Assembly (NCBI RefSeq): GCF_000242615.2
Contig: NZ_KI912268.1
Coordinates: 325,229 to 389,228, forward strand
Length of the DNA: 64,000 nucleotides
Reading direction: 5' to 3'
Origin: Holophaga foetida DSM 6591
GTDB taxonomy: Bacteria; Acidobacteriota; Holophagae; Holophagales; Holophagaceae
Shown: positions 51,236 to 60,046 of the stretch, one piece after another
How the letters are laid out: the number at the start of each line of letters is the position of its first letter
Numbering within the stretch: position 1 is the first letter of the stretch
Translations under genes and position numbers: made by a program
Notes under the pieces: generated by a model
What the model saw: only the letters and a program-made list of their open reading frames with translations
Database searches by the model: none
What the model was told of the DNA's origin: nothing

Positions 51236-52287
51236 GCGGACTCCCTTTGGAGGACGGGCAGCAGTTCACGAAGGAAGGCAAAGGAAAAGTCTTCCGGCCG
51301 CTCGAAGCGGTGGCGCTCCGGGCCTATGGCGGCGAAACGCCAGCGCAGCTCGGGACGGATCTCGGCGGCCCGGCGCAGGCAGGTGGCATCATCCACCGTA
51401 TCCCCGGCGAAAACGATCTCCGTGGCCTGGAAGGCGTCGGCCAGTTGCAGAAGGCCGCAGGGCGAGGGCTTGCGGAGGTGGGGGGCCCGGTCGGGGATCG
51501 CCGGGAGGCTGAAGCCCAGGACCAGCCAGGCCAGGGCCAGCTCCTCCGGGGGGCGGCCCGTGAGGATGGCCAGTTCGAAGCCGGTGGACTGGAGTTCCTC
51601 CAGGGTGGCGAAGGCCTTCTCGAAGCTGATGGTGTCGCTGTAATGGCGCTGTACCACGGGCTTGACCTGTTCCTCCAGCTCGGCGATGCGGGGTTCCAGC
51701 TCCGGGAAGCCCTTGCCCATGGCAGCCCCGATCAGGGGCACGACGTCCACATTGCCGAAGACCTCGGCCAGGGCCAGGGCACCGGCGGCCAGCTTGAAGT
51801 CGTTGTTGAAGCCCCCGAGGCGCTTGAAGGCCCGGAAGGATGCATCGCCCCAGGGCAGGGCAGGGCGCAGCTCCGCCACGGTGCGGGCCACGGCCTCCAT
51901 GAAGCTGCGGTCAGCGTCGATGAGCACCCCATCGATGTCCAGGGCCAGGAGGCGTCGGACCGGGCCGAGGGAGGGAAGGATCTCCGCCTCGATCGGTCTG
52001 GAGGGAAGGCAGGCCAAGCGCTCGGGAGCCCCCAGGAGCATTCCCAGATCCGTGCCGTCCACCCTGCGGAGCAGGAGGGTGTCGGGGTTGCAGTCCACCA
52101 CCAGTCGCTGGTTGGGTTCGCCGGGCTGGAGGGATGTCTCATCCACCAGGCTGACTGAACCTCCGAAGGCGCTTTCCACCGATTCCTTCAGGGCTGCAGG
52201 AGAAGGCCCCAGGAGCAGGCCGCCCTCGGGAGCCCCGAGGCGCTGGCGCAGAACTTCAGTGAAAGGGGTGGTGGCGGAGAGGGTCAT
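51232..52287 (-). CDS. HAD-superfamily phosphatase, candidate histidinol-phosphate phosphatase
   Basis: 351 residues. The HAD core begins near residue 110: motif I LLALDIDGVLIDADR, motif II LAILTGRPPEE and motif IV FAGDTVDDATCL. The segment FKRLGGFNNDFKLAAGAL fits the small TIGR01548-type HAD clade. The N-terminal 100 residues (LLLGPSPAALKESVESAFGG ...) match no family I recognise and may be a relic or a regulatory domain. It lies between hisD and hisB, overlapping hisB as ATGA. Since hisB is monofunctional, this protein is the obvious candidate for the missing phosphatase step; that is inference from context. Confidence 0.85.
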   Translation of the reverse strand: MTLSATTPFTEVLRQRLGAPEGGLLLGPSPAALKESVESAFGGSVSLVDETSLQPGEPNQRLVVDCNPDTLLLRRVDGTDLGMLLGAPERLACLPSRPIEAEILPSLGPVRRLLALDIDGVLIDADRSFMEAVARTVAELRPALPWGDASFRAFKRLGGFNNDFKLAAGALALAEVFGNVDVVPLIGAAMGKGFPELEPRIAELEEQVKPVVQRHYSDTISFEKAFATLEELQSTGFELAILTGRPPEELALAWLVLGFSLPAIPDRAPHLRKPSPCGLLQLADAFQATEIVFAGDTVDDATCLRRAAEIRPELRWRFAAIGPERHRFERPEDFSFAFLRELLPVLQRESA

Positions 52288-52365
52288 GGCTGCTCATCGG
52301 GCTGGGAATGGGCGAAGCGAAGCCTCCGTGCGGAAGGGGGTCGGCGCGACACGGGTTCGACGCGC

Positions 52366-53757
52366 CTACTTCTGATTATGACCGCAGCGCAGGGCTGCGC
52401 TGCGACCGTGATGCACCAATCCTTCTGCCTGGGCCAGCCGATCCACCCAGGGCGCCATGGAAGCAGCGTCGGCGGGGCTGAGCCTGAGGAGGCTCTGGCG
52501 CTTGAGGTAGGTGGCCACGCCCAGGGGACTGGCGAAGCGGGCGCTCCGGTCCGTGGGAAGGACGTGGTTGGGACCTGCGCCGTAGTCACCGAAGGCCTCA
52601 GCACTGGAAGTGCCCAGGAAGAGGGCGCTGGCGGTGGTCAGATCCGGCAGCCAGGACTCGGGGTCCTCGACGCAGACCTCCAGGTGTTCCGGGGCCCAGG
52701 CCTGGGCGAAGGCCACGATGAGCTCTCGTTCGGCATGGATCAGTCGTCCGTGGGCCTGGATGCTCTGCTCCAGGATGGCCCGGCGGGGCGAAGCCTCGAT
52801 GCGGGCGGTCAGTTCCCTGGAAACGGCCTCCAGCAGGTTCCGATCCTCGCTCAGGAGGACGGCGGCGGCATCCGGATCGTGCTCAGCCTGACCCAGGAGA
52901 TCCTCCGCCACCCAGGCGGGATTGGCGCTGCCATCAGCGATGACCAGGAGTTCCGTGGGACCGGCCAGGGCATCGATGCCGCATGTGCCCACCAGTTGGC
53001 GCTTGGCCTCGGAGACGAAGCGGTTGCCGGGGCCGGTGAGGATGTCCACGGCGGGTTCGCCGAAGGCCAGGAAGCCCAGGCCCTGGGCTCCGCCGAAGGG
53101 GTAGAGCTCCGTAAGTCCAAGCTCGGAGGCGCAGGCCAGCACCAGGGGGTCGATGCCCCAGGCCCCGGGCAGCGTCGCCTCGGGCTTGGGGGGGGTGACT
53201 CCAACGATGCGTTCCACGCCAGCCACCTGGGCCGGAATGACGGTCATGGCGAGGGTGGAGGGGTAGAAGGCTCTTCCACCGGGAATGTATACACCAGCGC
53301 GCTTCAGGGGGACCCAGCGCTCGCCCACAGTGCCGCCGCCGGGCAGACCAAGGCTCAGGTCCTGCAGGCAGGCCCGCTGGCCTTCGGCGAAGCGCCGGAT
53401 GTTGGCGATCATGGAGCGGAGGGCTGACATGAGCTCGGGCTGCTCACGGTCCAGTCGGGTCCGGGCCTCCTGGAGTGCCGATTCGGGCACCCGGAGACGA
53501 TCGAGGTCCAGGACCACGCGATCGAGCTTTTCAGTCCAGCGGATGGCGGCTTGCGCGCCCCCGGAGCGGACCTCGCCCAGGATGGTCGCAACCGTCCTGC
53601 GGGTATCCTCCTCCGTCTCCGCACTCCTGGCGAGGGCAGCTAGCCATCGGGGCAGTTCCGCCCGGTCGGTAAGATCAAGAATGGAGATGAAGTAACACCT
53701 GTGCACCTCGAAGGGGTTCCAAGCAACCAGAATGCCACTGGCGCCCGGATCCTTCAA
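52366..53757 (-). CDS. hisD: Histidinol dehydrogenase
   Basis: About 463 residues if the TTG at 53757 is used; GTG 53706 or a nearby codon is possible because the family usually begins close to ISILDLTD. The enzyme makes the last two oxidations to histidine. Conserved blocks: KRAGVYIPGGRAFYPSTLAM, DILTGPGNRFVSEAKRQL, GIDALAGPTELLVIAD, LLGQAEHDPDAAAVLLS and the zinc-site GPNHVLPTDRSARFASPLG. It is first in the operon. No leader peptide rich in His codons was found upstream. A 10-bp-arm palindrome (52383-52404) lies in its last codons. Confidence 0.92.
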   Translation of the reverse strand: MKDPGASGILVAWNPFEVHRCYFISILDLTDRAELPRWLAALARSAETEEDTRRTVATILGEVRSGGAQAAIRWTEKLDRVVLDLDRLRVPESALQEARTRLDREQPELMSALRSMIANIRRFAEGQRACLQDLSLGLPGGGTVGERWVPLKRAGVYIPGGRAFYPSTLAMTVIPAQVAGVERIVGVTPPKPEATLPGAWGIDPLVLACASELGLTELYPFGGAQGLGFLAFGEPAVDILTGPGNRFVSEAKRQLVGTCGIDALAGPTELLVIADGSANPAWVAEDLLGQAEHDPDAAAVLLSEDRNLLEAVSRELTARIEASPRRAILEQSIQAHGRLIHAERELIVAFAQAWAPEHLEVCVEDPESWLPDLTTASALFLGTSSAEAFGDYGAGPNHVLPTDRSARFASPLGVATYLKRQSLLRLSPADAASMAPWVDRLAQAEGLVHHGRSAALRCGHNQK

Positions 53758-53825
53758 GTCATAAGCTTTGCGGGGTCTCTGGTTCCCTTGGTACGGCGGT
53801 GTAGAATGGAGGCCAGTCTCAAAAA

Positions 53826-53839
53826 GAGGGGCGCCCCTC
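53826..53839. promoter_or_regulatory. Perfect 14-bp palindrome between divergent hisD and methyltransferase genes
   Basis: GAGGGGCGCCCCTC lies 60 bp upstream of the methyltransferase ATG and 69 bp beyond the hisD start. It may be an operator or a hairpin. Nothing ties it to a known regulator. Confidence 0.35.
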
Positions 53840-53898
53840 GTATTATCACTTGACTGGTCATATCAGATGTATTTCCATGGTCGAGGAGGAAATCCCAA

Positions 53899-54699
53899 AT
53901 GATGATTATCGGTGAACTCATTAACACCAGCCGCAAGGCTATCCGCGAGGCTGTGGAAGCCAAGGATGCCGCCTATATCCAGAAGATCGCTCTGGAGCAG
54001 GTCGAAGCTGGCGCCACCTACCTCGACGTCAACTGCGGCAACATGATCGGCCAGGAACTGGAGCTCATGAAGTGGCTGGTGGAGACCATCCAGGCGGTGA
54101 CCGACCACCCGCTCTGCATCGACAGTCCCGATGACAAGGCGCTGGAAGTGGGTCTCAAGCTCCTGAAGCCCGGTTACAAGCCCATGATCAACTCCATCAA
54201 CATGGAGAGCCACCGCTTCAAGACCGTGCTGCCCCTGGTCAAGGAATTCAATGGCAAGGTTGTCGCCCTCTGCATCGAAGATGCCGGCATGCCCAACACT
54301 GCCGAGGATCGTCTCCGTATTGCCACGGACCTGGTCGAAGGTCTGGGCAAGGAAGGCATCGTGCAGGACGATATCTACATCGATCCCCTGGTGAAGCCCC
54401 TCAGCACCAACGATGGCAGCGGCGTCGAAGTCCTGGAGTCCATCAAGCTGATCCGCGCCCGCTTCCCTGAAGTCCACTTCACCTGCGGCCTGAGCAACAT
54501 CTCCCACGGCCTGCCCAACCGTCCCGTCCTGAACCGCCTCATGGTGGTTCAGACCATGACCGTCGGCATGGATGGCTACATCCTGAACCCCTGCGACAAG
54601 AACATGATGGGCATGATCTACGCCTCCCAGGCCCTGCTCGGCAAGGACAAGTTCTGCGCCAAGTACCTGCGCGCCCACCGCAAGGGCCTCTACGAGTAG
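53899..54699 (+). CDS. Methyltetrahydrofolate:corrinoid-type methyltransferase
   Basis: 266 residues with GAGGAGGAAATCCCAA before the ATG. This is a pterin-binding (dihydropteroate synthase-like) TIM barrel: MIIGELINTSRKA, ATYLDVNCG, PLCIDSPDDKAL, DPLVKPLSTND and GLSNISHGLPNR, the last typical of AcsE/MtvA/OdmD-type proteins. It moves a methyl group between a corrinoid protein and tetrahydrofolate. The corrinoid protein gene follows 68 bp downstream, so they form a methyltransferase II/corrinoid pair as in O-demethylase systems or the acetyl-CoA pathway. A methyltransferase I is not adjacent. Confidence 0.9.
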   Translation: MMIIGELINTSRKAIREAVEAKDAAYIQKIALEQVEAGATYLDVNCGNMIGQELELMKWLVETIQAVTDHPLCIDSPDDKALEVGLKLLKPGYKPMINSINMESHRFKTVLPLVKEFNGKVVALCIEDAGMPNTAEDRLRIATDLVEGLGKEGIVQDDIYIDPLVKPLSTNDGSGVEVLESIKLIRARFPEVHFTCGLSNISHGLPNRPVLNRLMVVQTMTVGMDGYILNPCDKNMMGMIYASQALLGKDKFCAKYLRAHRKGLYE

Positions 54700-54721
54700 T
54701 CCTCAGCGACTGTTCTTTCCA

Positions 54722-54748
54722 AAGGGGCCTGCGCGATGCAGGCCCCTT
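54722..54748 (+). terminator. Hairpin between methyltransferase and corrinoid protein genes
   Basis: AAGGGGCCTGC pairs with GCAGGCCCCTT (54722-54732 and 54738-54748) around GCGAT, followed by CTTGT. The weak tail suggests partial termination or mRNA processing rather than a full stop. Confidence 0.6.
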
Positions 54749-54767
54749 CTTGTGGGAAGCTCCTCCT

Positions 54768-55433
54768 ATGCCCAGTTCTCTCGTAGATGAATTCGCCAAT
54801 CTGGCGGAGGCCTCCACCCTTGAGAGGGTGAAGGAGCTTCTGGACAGTCACCAGAAGGCGGCGGATATCCTCGTGATGCTCCAGATGGGCATGGAGATTG
54901 TGAGCCGACGCTATGAGCGGGGCGAGTATGCCGTTGCCGACATGATTGTGGCCTCGGACATCTTTGCCAATGCGCTGGGGATCCTGGGGCTGGGTCCCAG
55001 CCGTCCGAGGGCGGGGCGCATGGGCAGCATCCTCATTGGAACGGTCTACGACGGGCATGAGCTCGGGAAGAATCTCCTGGGGGCCATCCTCGGGGCTGCG
55101 GGCTTGCGTGTGATTGACCTGGGGGTGCGGGTGCAGCCCGTGGATTTCCAACGGGCCGTCAGGCACTACCATCCCAAGTTCGTCGGGATTTCCTGTGCCT
55201 CCAGTCTTGGCTTCCAGGTGATGAGGTATTGTGTGGAAGCGGTTCGCCGCGCGGATCTCCGCAACGAAATCCGGATCCTGGTGGGCGGTTCAGCCTGCGA
55301 TGAAAGCAGCGCCGCCTGGGCTGGCGCGGACGTCTTCTGTCGGACGCCCAGGGAAGCTGTGGCCTACTGTCGGGCTCTGCGTTCCAAGTGGACGGTCATC
55401 CCAGGCGGGTCAGGGCATTCTCCAGCTCCCTGA
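54768..55433 (+). CDS. Corrinoid (cobalamin-binding) methyl carrier protein
   Basis: 221 residues from ATG 54768 (MPSSLVDEFANL). The N-terminal helical cap (about 10-90) precedes a B12-binding Rossmann domain with the base-off ligand motif D-x-H-x-x-G in TVYDGHELGKNLLG, then CASSLGF and the second motif LVGGSACDE. It carries the methyl group on cobalt between methyltransferases. Its 3' end overlaps the convergent TPR gene by 38 bp. Confidence 0.92.
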   Translation: MPSSLVDEFANLAEASTLERVKELLDSHQKAADILVMLQMGMEIVSRRYERGEYAVADMIVASDIFANALGILGLGPSRPRAGRMGSILIGTVYDGHELGKNLLGAILGAAGLRVIDLGVRVQPVDFQRAVRHYHPKFVGISCASSLGFQVMRYCVEAVRRADLRNEIRILVGGSACDESSAAWAGADVFCRTPREAVAYCRALRSKWTVIPGGSGHSPAP

Positions 55434-56352
55434 GGCTGGGGCGCTTGCCCAGTTCCTCGACGAGGAAATCCTTGGCTGCCTGAGGGCCCGATGCCTCGGC
55501 CAGGGTGTCTGCCAGTTGGAGCGCCGTGCGGATGTCGTCTGGACTTCTGTCCAGGATGTCCCGGTAACACTGGATGGCCTCTCTGTGGGCCCCCATCTGG
55601 CGGTAGGTGCGGGCCAGCCCGAGCCCGGCGGGTTTCTCGAAGCGGATGGCCAGGGCTCGTTTGAAGAGCTCCTCCGCTTCGGTGAAGAGCGAAAGGCGTA
55701 GAAAGCAATCCCCGGCTCGGGTCATGACCTGGTGGTTGTCCGGATCCATCTTCAGCATGATCCGCCAGAAGGGGGCCGCCTGCTCGAATTCGCCGAGGCC
55801 CCGGAGGGTATCGGCCATGCCGAAGATGGCGTAGGGGTTGTTCGGAGCGCTCTGGAGCGCGGCCTCGAAACAGGCCCGGGCCCGCTCGAATCGGAGATGT
55901 TTCCGGTGGATGTTGCCCACCATGGTCTGGATATTAACCAGGGTGGGATCCAGTTTTATCAGGATCTCCCAGTATTCCAGGGCCTTGGACAGGTCCTGCT
56001 CCCGGTAGTAGAGGTCCCCCAGGCCCATGAGGGCGTAGCGGTTGGTGGAATTCATCTCCAGGGCCTGGGAGTAGCAACGGATCGCTTCGTCCCGATTCCC
56101 CATCTTCTTGTGGGCATCCCCCAGACGGACGATGGTGGAGACATCCCGGGGCTTGAGATCGAGGTATCGCCGCCAAATGGCGATGCAGTCAGGGAAGGCC
56201 TTGAGACCCCGGAATGAATCGGCCAAGCCTCGGAGGGCCAGGAGGTTTTCCGGCTCCTGCTCCAGTGCTTGCGTGAAGCACTCCACGGCAGCGCCGAAGG
56301 ACTTCCGTTTTCGATGGGCTTCGCCCGTTTCGATCAGATTCATGGTCTCCAT
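55396..56352 (-). CDS. TPR-repeat protein
   Basis: 318 residues from ATG 56352 (METMNLIETG), preceded by AAAGGAATC; the longer frame starts at a TTG six codons earlier. It consists of about eight TPR units (for example ALEYWEILIKLDPTLVNIQTM, ARACFEAALQSAPNNPYAIFG) with no other domain and no signal, so it is probably a cytoplasmic scaffold. Partner unknown. The last 38 bp overlap the corrinoid gene in convergent orientation. Confidence 0.87.
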   Translation of the reverse strand: METMNLIETGEAHRKRKSFGAAVECFTQALEQEPENLLALRGLADSFRGLKAFPDCIAIWRRYLDLKPRDVSTIVRLGDAHKKMGNRDEAIRCYSQALEMNSTNRYALMGLGDLYYREQDLSKALEYWEILIKLDPTLVNIQTMVGNIHRKHLRFERARACFEAALQSAPNNPYAIFGMADTLRGLGEFEQAAPFWRIMLKMDPDNHQVMTRAGDCFLRLSLFTEAEELFKRALAIRFEKPAGLGLARTYRQMGAHREAIQCYRDILDRSPDDIRTALQLADTLAEASGPQAAKDFLVEELGKRPSLRELENALTRLG

Positions 56353-56540
56353 GATTCCTTTGTAGCACAAAGCGTCGTCATCTGCGACACCGGCTTCAGA
56401 AGGCTGATGAGGTCGTGTTGGATTTGAGTGGTGAATAAATTTTAATCATACATACTGGATTGTTTGTATTATTCTTGATGCCCACTAAAGTCCTTGTGGC
56501 AAGGCTGTATTGGTGGAAAAAATCGCAATCAGGGTGCTCA

Positions 56541-57230
56541 ATGGATTTATGTAAAAATAAGCTAATCGTTGTTGAAGATGAGTCTGCGACTCGTCTTCTG
56601 ATCCGGTCAGTTCTTCTCAAGAGTGGTTTCCAGGTTCTGGAGGCAAGCTCGGGGGAGGCCGCTTTGGAGCTGTGTGCGTGTGAAGGGCCTGTCTTGATGG
56701 TGCTTGATATCGGGCTTCCCGGGATGGACGGCTTTGAAGTCTGCCGGACCCTTCGGGCCTCGGGGCGAGGGCAGGGGATCCTCATGCTGACCGCCAAGGA
56801 AGACGATCACGACAAGATCCAGGGACTGGAGGCCGGGGCGGACGACTACATGGTGAAACCCTTCAACCCCCGGGAGCTGGTGGCGCGGATACGGGCCGTG
56901 CTTCGTCGATTGAACCCCGTTTCGCCCTCGGACGACGCCCTGCTGTTCAAGGGGCTGCGCCTGGAGCCCCAGAATCGCCGGGTCTTCAGGGATGGTATAG
57001 AAGTGAGGCTCACCCCCCGGGAATTCCACCTTCTTGCCAACCTCCTCAGGGCCTCGGGCCGGGCCATGAGCCGGGAGGAACTCACGGACGCCCTGTGGGG
57101 CACCAACCACTACGGCAGCCCCAAGCTTCTGGATGTGTACGTGCGGAGGCTCCGCGAGAAAATCGAGGCTGATCCGTCCGCCCCCCAGCTCATCCAGACG
57201 GTCTGGGGATTCGGATACGCTTGCCGCTGA
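56541..57230 (+). CDS. OmpR-family response regulator
   Basis: 229 residues from ATG 56541 (MDLCKNKLIVVEDE). The receiver domain has the acidic pocket EDE, phospho-acceptor Asp in MVLDIGLPGMDG, Thr in MLTAKEDD and Lys in YMVKPFNPREL. The C-terminal winged helix (RLTPREFHLLANLLRASGRAMSREEL ... VYVRRLREKIE) binds DNA. No histidine kinase is adjacent, so it is an orphan here. Its end lies 19 bp before scpA. Confidence 0.92.
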   Translation: MDLCKNKLIVVEDESATRLLIRSVLLKSGFQVLEASSGEAALELCACEGPVLMVLDIGLPGMDGFEVCRTLRASGRGQGILMLTAKEDDHDKIQGLEAGADDYMVKPFNPRELVARIRAVLRRLNPVSPSDDALLFKGLRLEPQNRRVFRDGIEVRLTPREFHLLANLLRASGRAMSREELTDALWGTNHYGSPKLLDVYVRRLREKIEADPSAPQLIQTVWGFGYACR

Positions 57231-57249
57231 AGCAGGTACACTGGTTTCC

Positions 57250-58014
57250 ATGGAGTCCATCACCCCACCCGCCACCTTCGAGCCCCCCAAGGGTTTCGAG
57301 ACCAAATTCAGGGATCTGCCCCTGCGGCTGGCGGCCTTTGAAGGGCCCCTGGATCTGCTCCTCTACCTGATCCGGGAGCACAAGCTGGAAATCCTCGACC
57401 TGCCCATGGCCGATGTGACCCGGCAGTACATGGACTTCCTGCTCCTCATGGAGGAGCTGAACCTGGAGATCGCGGCGGAGTTCGTGGCCATGGCGGCCCA
57501 CCTCCTCCAGATCAAGTCCCGCATGCTTCTTCCTCTGCCTCCCAAGGAGGATGGCGAGGAGGAGGATCCCCGGGAGGAGCTGATCCAGCGCCTGCTGGAC
57601 TACCAGCAAGTGAAGGAGGCGGCCCAGGAACTCTCGGGCCGGGAGGCTGAATGGCGTTCCGTCGTCTTCACCCAGGGCTTGGACATCCTGGAGCATGCCA
57701 AGGTGGAAGACGAGCCCATTCAGGCCACCCTTTTCGATCTCCTGGGGGCCTACCGGGACGCCCTCAAGCGCCTCCTCCCTCCGCCTCCGGTGGAGGTCCG
57801 CACCCCCCCCAAGACCCTGGACATGCGCATTGCCGAGGTCATCGGTCATCTCCAGGCTGGCCAATGGGCCTCCTTCGGTGGCCTCCTGGGCACCTCCATC
57901 ACCCGGGACGACCTGGTGCTCACCTTCCTGGCTCTGCTGGAGCTGGTGCGCACGGGGCGCGTGAAGCTGGTCCAGGGCGAAGCCTTCGGAGAGATCAGGG
58001 TGCAGGCCTCATAG
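57250..58014 (+). CDS. scpA: Segregation and condensation protein A
   Basis: 254 residues from ATG 57250. ScpA is the kleisin that bridges SMC heads. Conserved parts are FEGPLDLLLYLIREHKLEILDLPMADVT at the N-terminus, AAEFVAMAAHLLQIKSRMLLP in the middle and the C-terminal winged helix with VLTFLALLELVRTGRVKLVQ. scpB is not visible nearby. The 3' end overlaps a convergent gene by 20 bp. Confidence 0.93.
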   Translation: MESITPPATFEPPKGFETKFRDLPLRLAAFEGPLDLLLYLIREHKLEILDLPMADVTRQYMDFLLLMEELNLEIAAEFVAMAAHLLQIKSRMLLPLPPKEDGEEEDPREELIQRLLDYQQVKEAAQELSGREAEWRSVVFTQGLDILEHAKVEDEPIQATLFDLLGAYRDALKRLLPPPPVEVRTPPKTLDMRIAEVIGHLQAGQWASFGGLLGTSITRDDLVLTFLALLELVRTGRVKLVQGEAFGEIRVQAS

Positions 58015-58633
58015 CTACGGCCCGCACCGGACACCCGTCGGTTTCCCGGAAGGGCAGGGGCAGGCAGGAGAAGAGGAACGGTTCGGGTCCGATGGCTCCA
58101 AGGCTCCTCAGGTTCTCGATGAGGCAGGTGCCCCGCGACAGGAAGGCCCGATGGTTGGGCAGGGACTGGCTGTCCACGGGATCCAGGGAGGGGGCGTCAA
58201 TGCCGATGCCCGCCAGATCAAAGGAAGCCAGCCACTCCGCCGCTGCGGTCTCCAGGATCGGAAAGGCTTCGAAATAGGAGGGGGCCCCCCAGCGGGCATC
58301 CCAGCCCGTGTGAAGCAGGAGGAAGCGGGATTCCCGGATGCGGGCTTCGTAGGGCGCCAGATCCTCAAGGCGGATGAGGGTTTCCGATCGGACCGGGATG
58401 ACGAGCCCCGGCCCCACGAAGTGTCCCGCTGGAAACGCCTCAAGGCCCCGGCCTCCCGGGAGGAGATGGGCGGGGGCATCGATATGGGTGCCGGTGTGGG
58501 AGGCCATGCCCATCCATTGCTCCACGTAACCTTCGCGTTCAAGAGAGGCCAGGGGTTCCAGTCGGGGCCCAGGGGTGCCGGGGAAGAGAGGCATTCCGGG
58601 TTGGATGGGATGGCTGAGGTCGATGACGCGCAT
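57995..58633 (-). CDS. Cyclase-family metal-dependent hydrolase
   Basis: 212 residues from ATG 58633 (MRVIDLSHPIQPGMP). The family signature HTGTHIDAPAHLL carries the metal-binding His/Asp residues, with the preceding SHPI and later FLLLHTGWD and GIGIDAPSLDP blocks. Relatives include kynurenine formamidase and isatin hydrolase, which open amide or ring bonds. The substrate is unknown. It is divergent from the Liv-type ABC operon, 275 bp away, and might act on a compound imported by it. Confidence 0.87.
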   Translation of the reverse strand: MRVIDLSHPIQPGMPLFPGTPGPRLEPLASLEREGYVEQWMGMASHTGTHIDAPAHLLPGGRGLEAFPAGHFVGPGLVIPVRSETLIRLEDLAPYEARIRESRFLLLHTGWDARWGAPSYFEAFPILETAAAEWLASFDLAGIGIDAPSLDPVDSQSLPNHRAFLSRGTCLIENLRSLGAIGPEPFLFSCLPLPFRETDGCPVRAVAMRPAP

Positions 58634-58908
58634 GCACCATTGAAACCGATTCCCGGATGCTTTGCTCCAGGCCCCTGCTTCGACTGCAACTCTCCGGAGC
58701 GGATCTGCCGCGTGACCACAATCCTCACCCGCAAGCCTTCTTTTACGGATGTGCATGTGCTGGTGGCCAACGAGGATCCGGGGTTCTGAACAAAAATCTG
58801 CGTGCAGACAAGCGTGACCGCTATGCTTTTTTATCGCGACTTTAAATGAGTCGTTTCAAGGTGTTTATCGGGTAGGTCCACGGATTGCATTTATTAAGGA
58901 AACACCCT

Positions 58909-60039
58909 GTGAAAAAAATGACAATCATCCCACTATTTGCAATGCTGATCCTGGTCGCATGCAAGCCCCGTGGCGCGGAAATCAAGATTGGTGTCTCGGC
59001 TCCTTTGACCGGCGATATTTCGGCTCTGGGCCAGTCCACCAAGAATGCCATTCTGCTGGCACAGGATGAGGTCAACGCCGAGGGTATCAAGGTCGGCGAC
59101 AAGACCATGAAGGTCAGGTTCATCATCGAGGATGATGAAAACAAGCCGGAATCCACAGCCACGGTATTCCAGAAGCTGATCAGCCAGGACAGGGTCGTCG
59201 CCATCATCGGCTCCCAGTCCAGCAAGTGCTCCAATGCCGGGGCCCCCATCGCCGAAGCCGCGATGGTCCCCCAAGTCTCGCCATGGTCCACCAATCCCAA
59301 TGTCACCAAGGGGCGGACCTTCGTTTTCCGGGCCTGCTTCATCGATTCCTTCCAGGGCAAGGTCGTGGCCCAGTTCGCCACGGAGAAGCTGAAGGCCAGG
59401 ACTGCTGCGGTGCTCTATGACATCGCCAGCGATTACAACAAAGGCATCGCGGAAGTCTTCAGGGACGAGTTCACCAAGACCGGCGGCACCATCGTCGGCT
59501 TCGAGACCTACAACACCAAGGACACGGATTTCTCGGCCCAGCTGACCAAGATCAAAGGGGCCAAACCCGACGTCCTTTTCCTCCCGAACTATTTCAACGA
59601 TGTTCCTTTGCAGGTTCAGCAGGCCCGCAAGCTGGGCATCAGCGCCGCTGTCCTGGGAAGTGACAGCTGGGACAACCCACAGCTCATCAAGCTGGGGGGA
59701 GATGTCATGAACGGGGCATCCTTCTCCAACCACTACACTCCGGACTCGGAAAATCCTGCCAGCAAGGCCTTCATTGCCAAATATCAGGCCCGCTTCAGAA
59801 TGCTGCCGGATGCGGCGGCCGCCCTTACCTACGACTCCGTCTACCTTGTGTGCAAGGCCATCGCCACTGCGGGCAAGGCAGATCCCAAGGCCATCCGGGA
59901 TGCTATTGCCGCCACGAAGGGATTCCAGGGCGTCAGTGGCGTCATCACCTATGCCGGGAATGGGGATCCCCAGAAGGGGGCAGTGGTCATCAAGATCGTG
60001 AACGGCAAGTTCGTGTTCGATTCCGCTGTCAACCCCTAG
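58909..60039 (+). CDS. Branched-chain-amino-acid-type ABC transporter substrate-binding lipoprotein
   Basis: 376 residues from GTG 58909 after AAGGAAACACCCT. The signal ends in the lipobox LVAC, so the protein is membrane anchored. The periplasmic-binding type I fold is shown by IKIGVSAPLTGDISALGQ, IIGSQSSKCSNAGAPIAE and the LGSDSWDNPQL region. Relatives bind branched-chain amino acids, amides or aromatic acids; the ligand cannot be told. It heads the liv operon. Confidence 0.9.
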   Translation: MKKMTIIPLFAMLILVACKPRGAEIKIGVSAPLTGDISALGQSTKNAILLAQDEVNAEGIKVGDKTMKVRFIIEDDENKPESTATVFQKLISQDRVVAIIGSQSSKCSNAGAPIAEAAMVPQVSPWSTNPNVTKGRTFVFRACFIDSFQGKVVAQFATEKLKARTAAVLYDIASDYNKGIAEVFRDEFTKTGGTIVGFETYNTKDTDFSAQLTKIKGAKPDVLFLPNYFNDVPLQVQQARKLGISAAVLGSDSWDNPQLIKLGGDVMNGASFSNHYTPDSENPASKAFIAKYQARFRMLPDAAAALTYDSVYLVCKAIATAGKADPKAIRDAIAATKGFQGVSGVITYAGNGDPQKGAVVIKIVNGKFVFDSAVNP

Positions 60040-60046
60040 GCCCGCC

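Noticed and set aside
53758..53898. Possible T-box or His-codon leader upstream of hisD
   Set aside because: No T-box sequence, no run of His codons and no clear antiterminator pairing was found.
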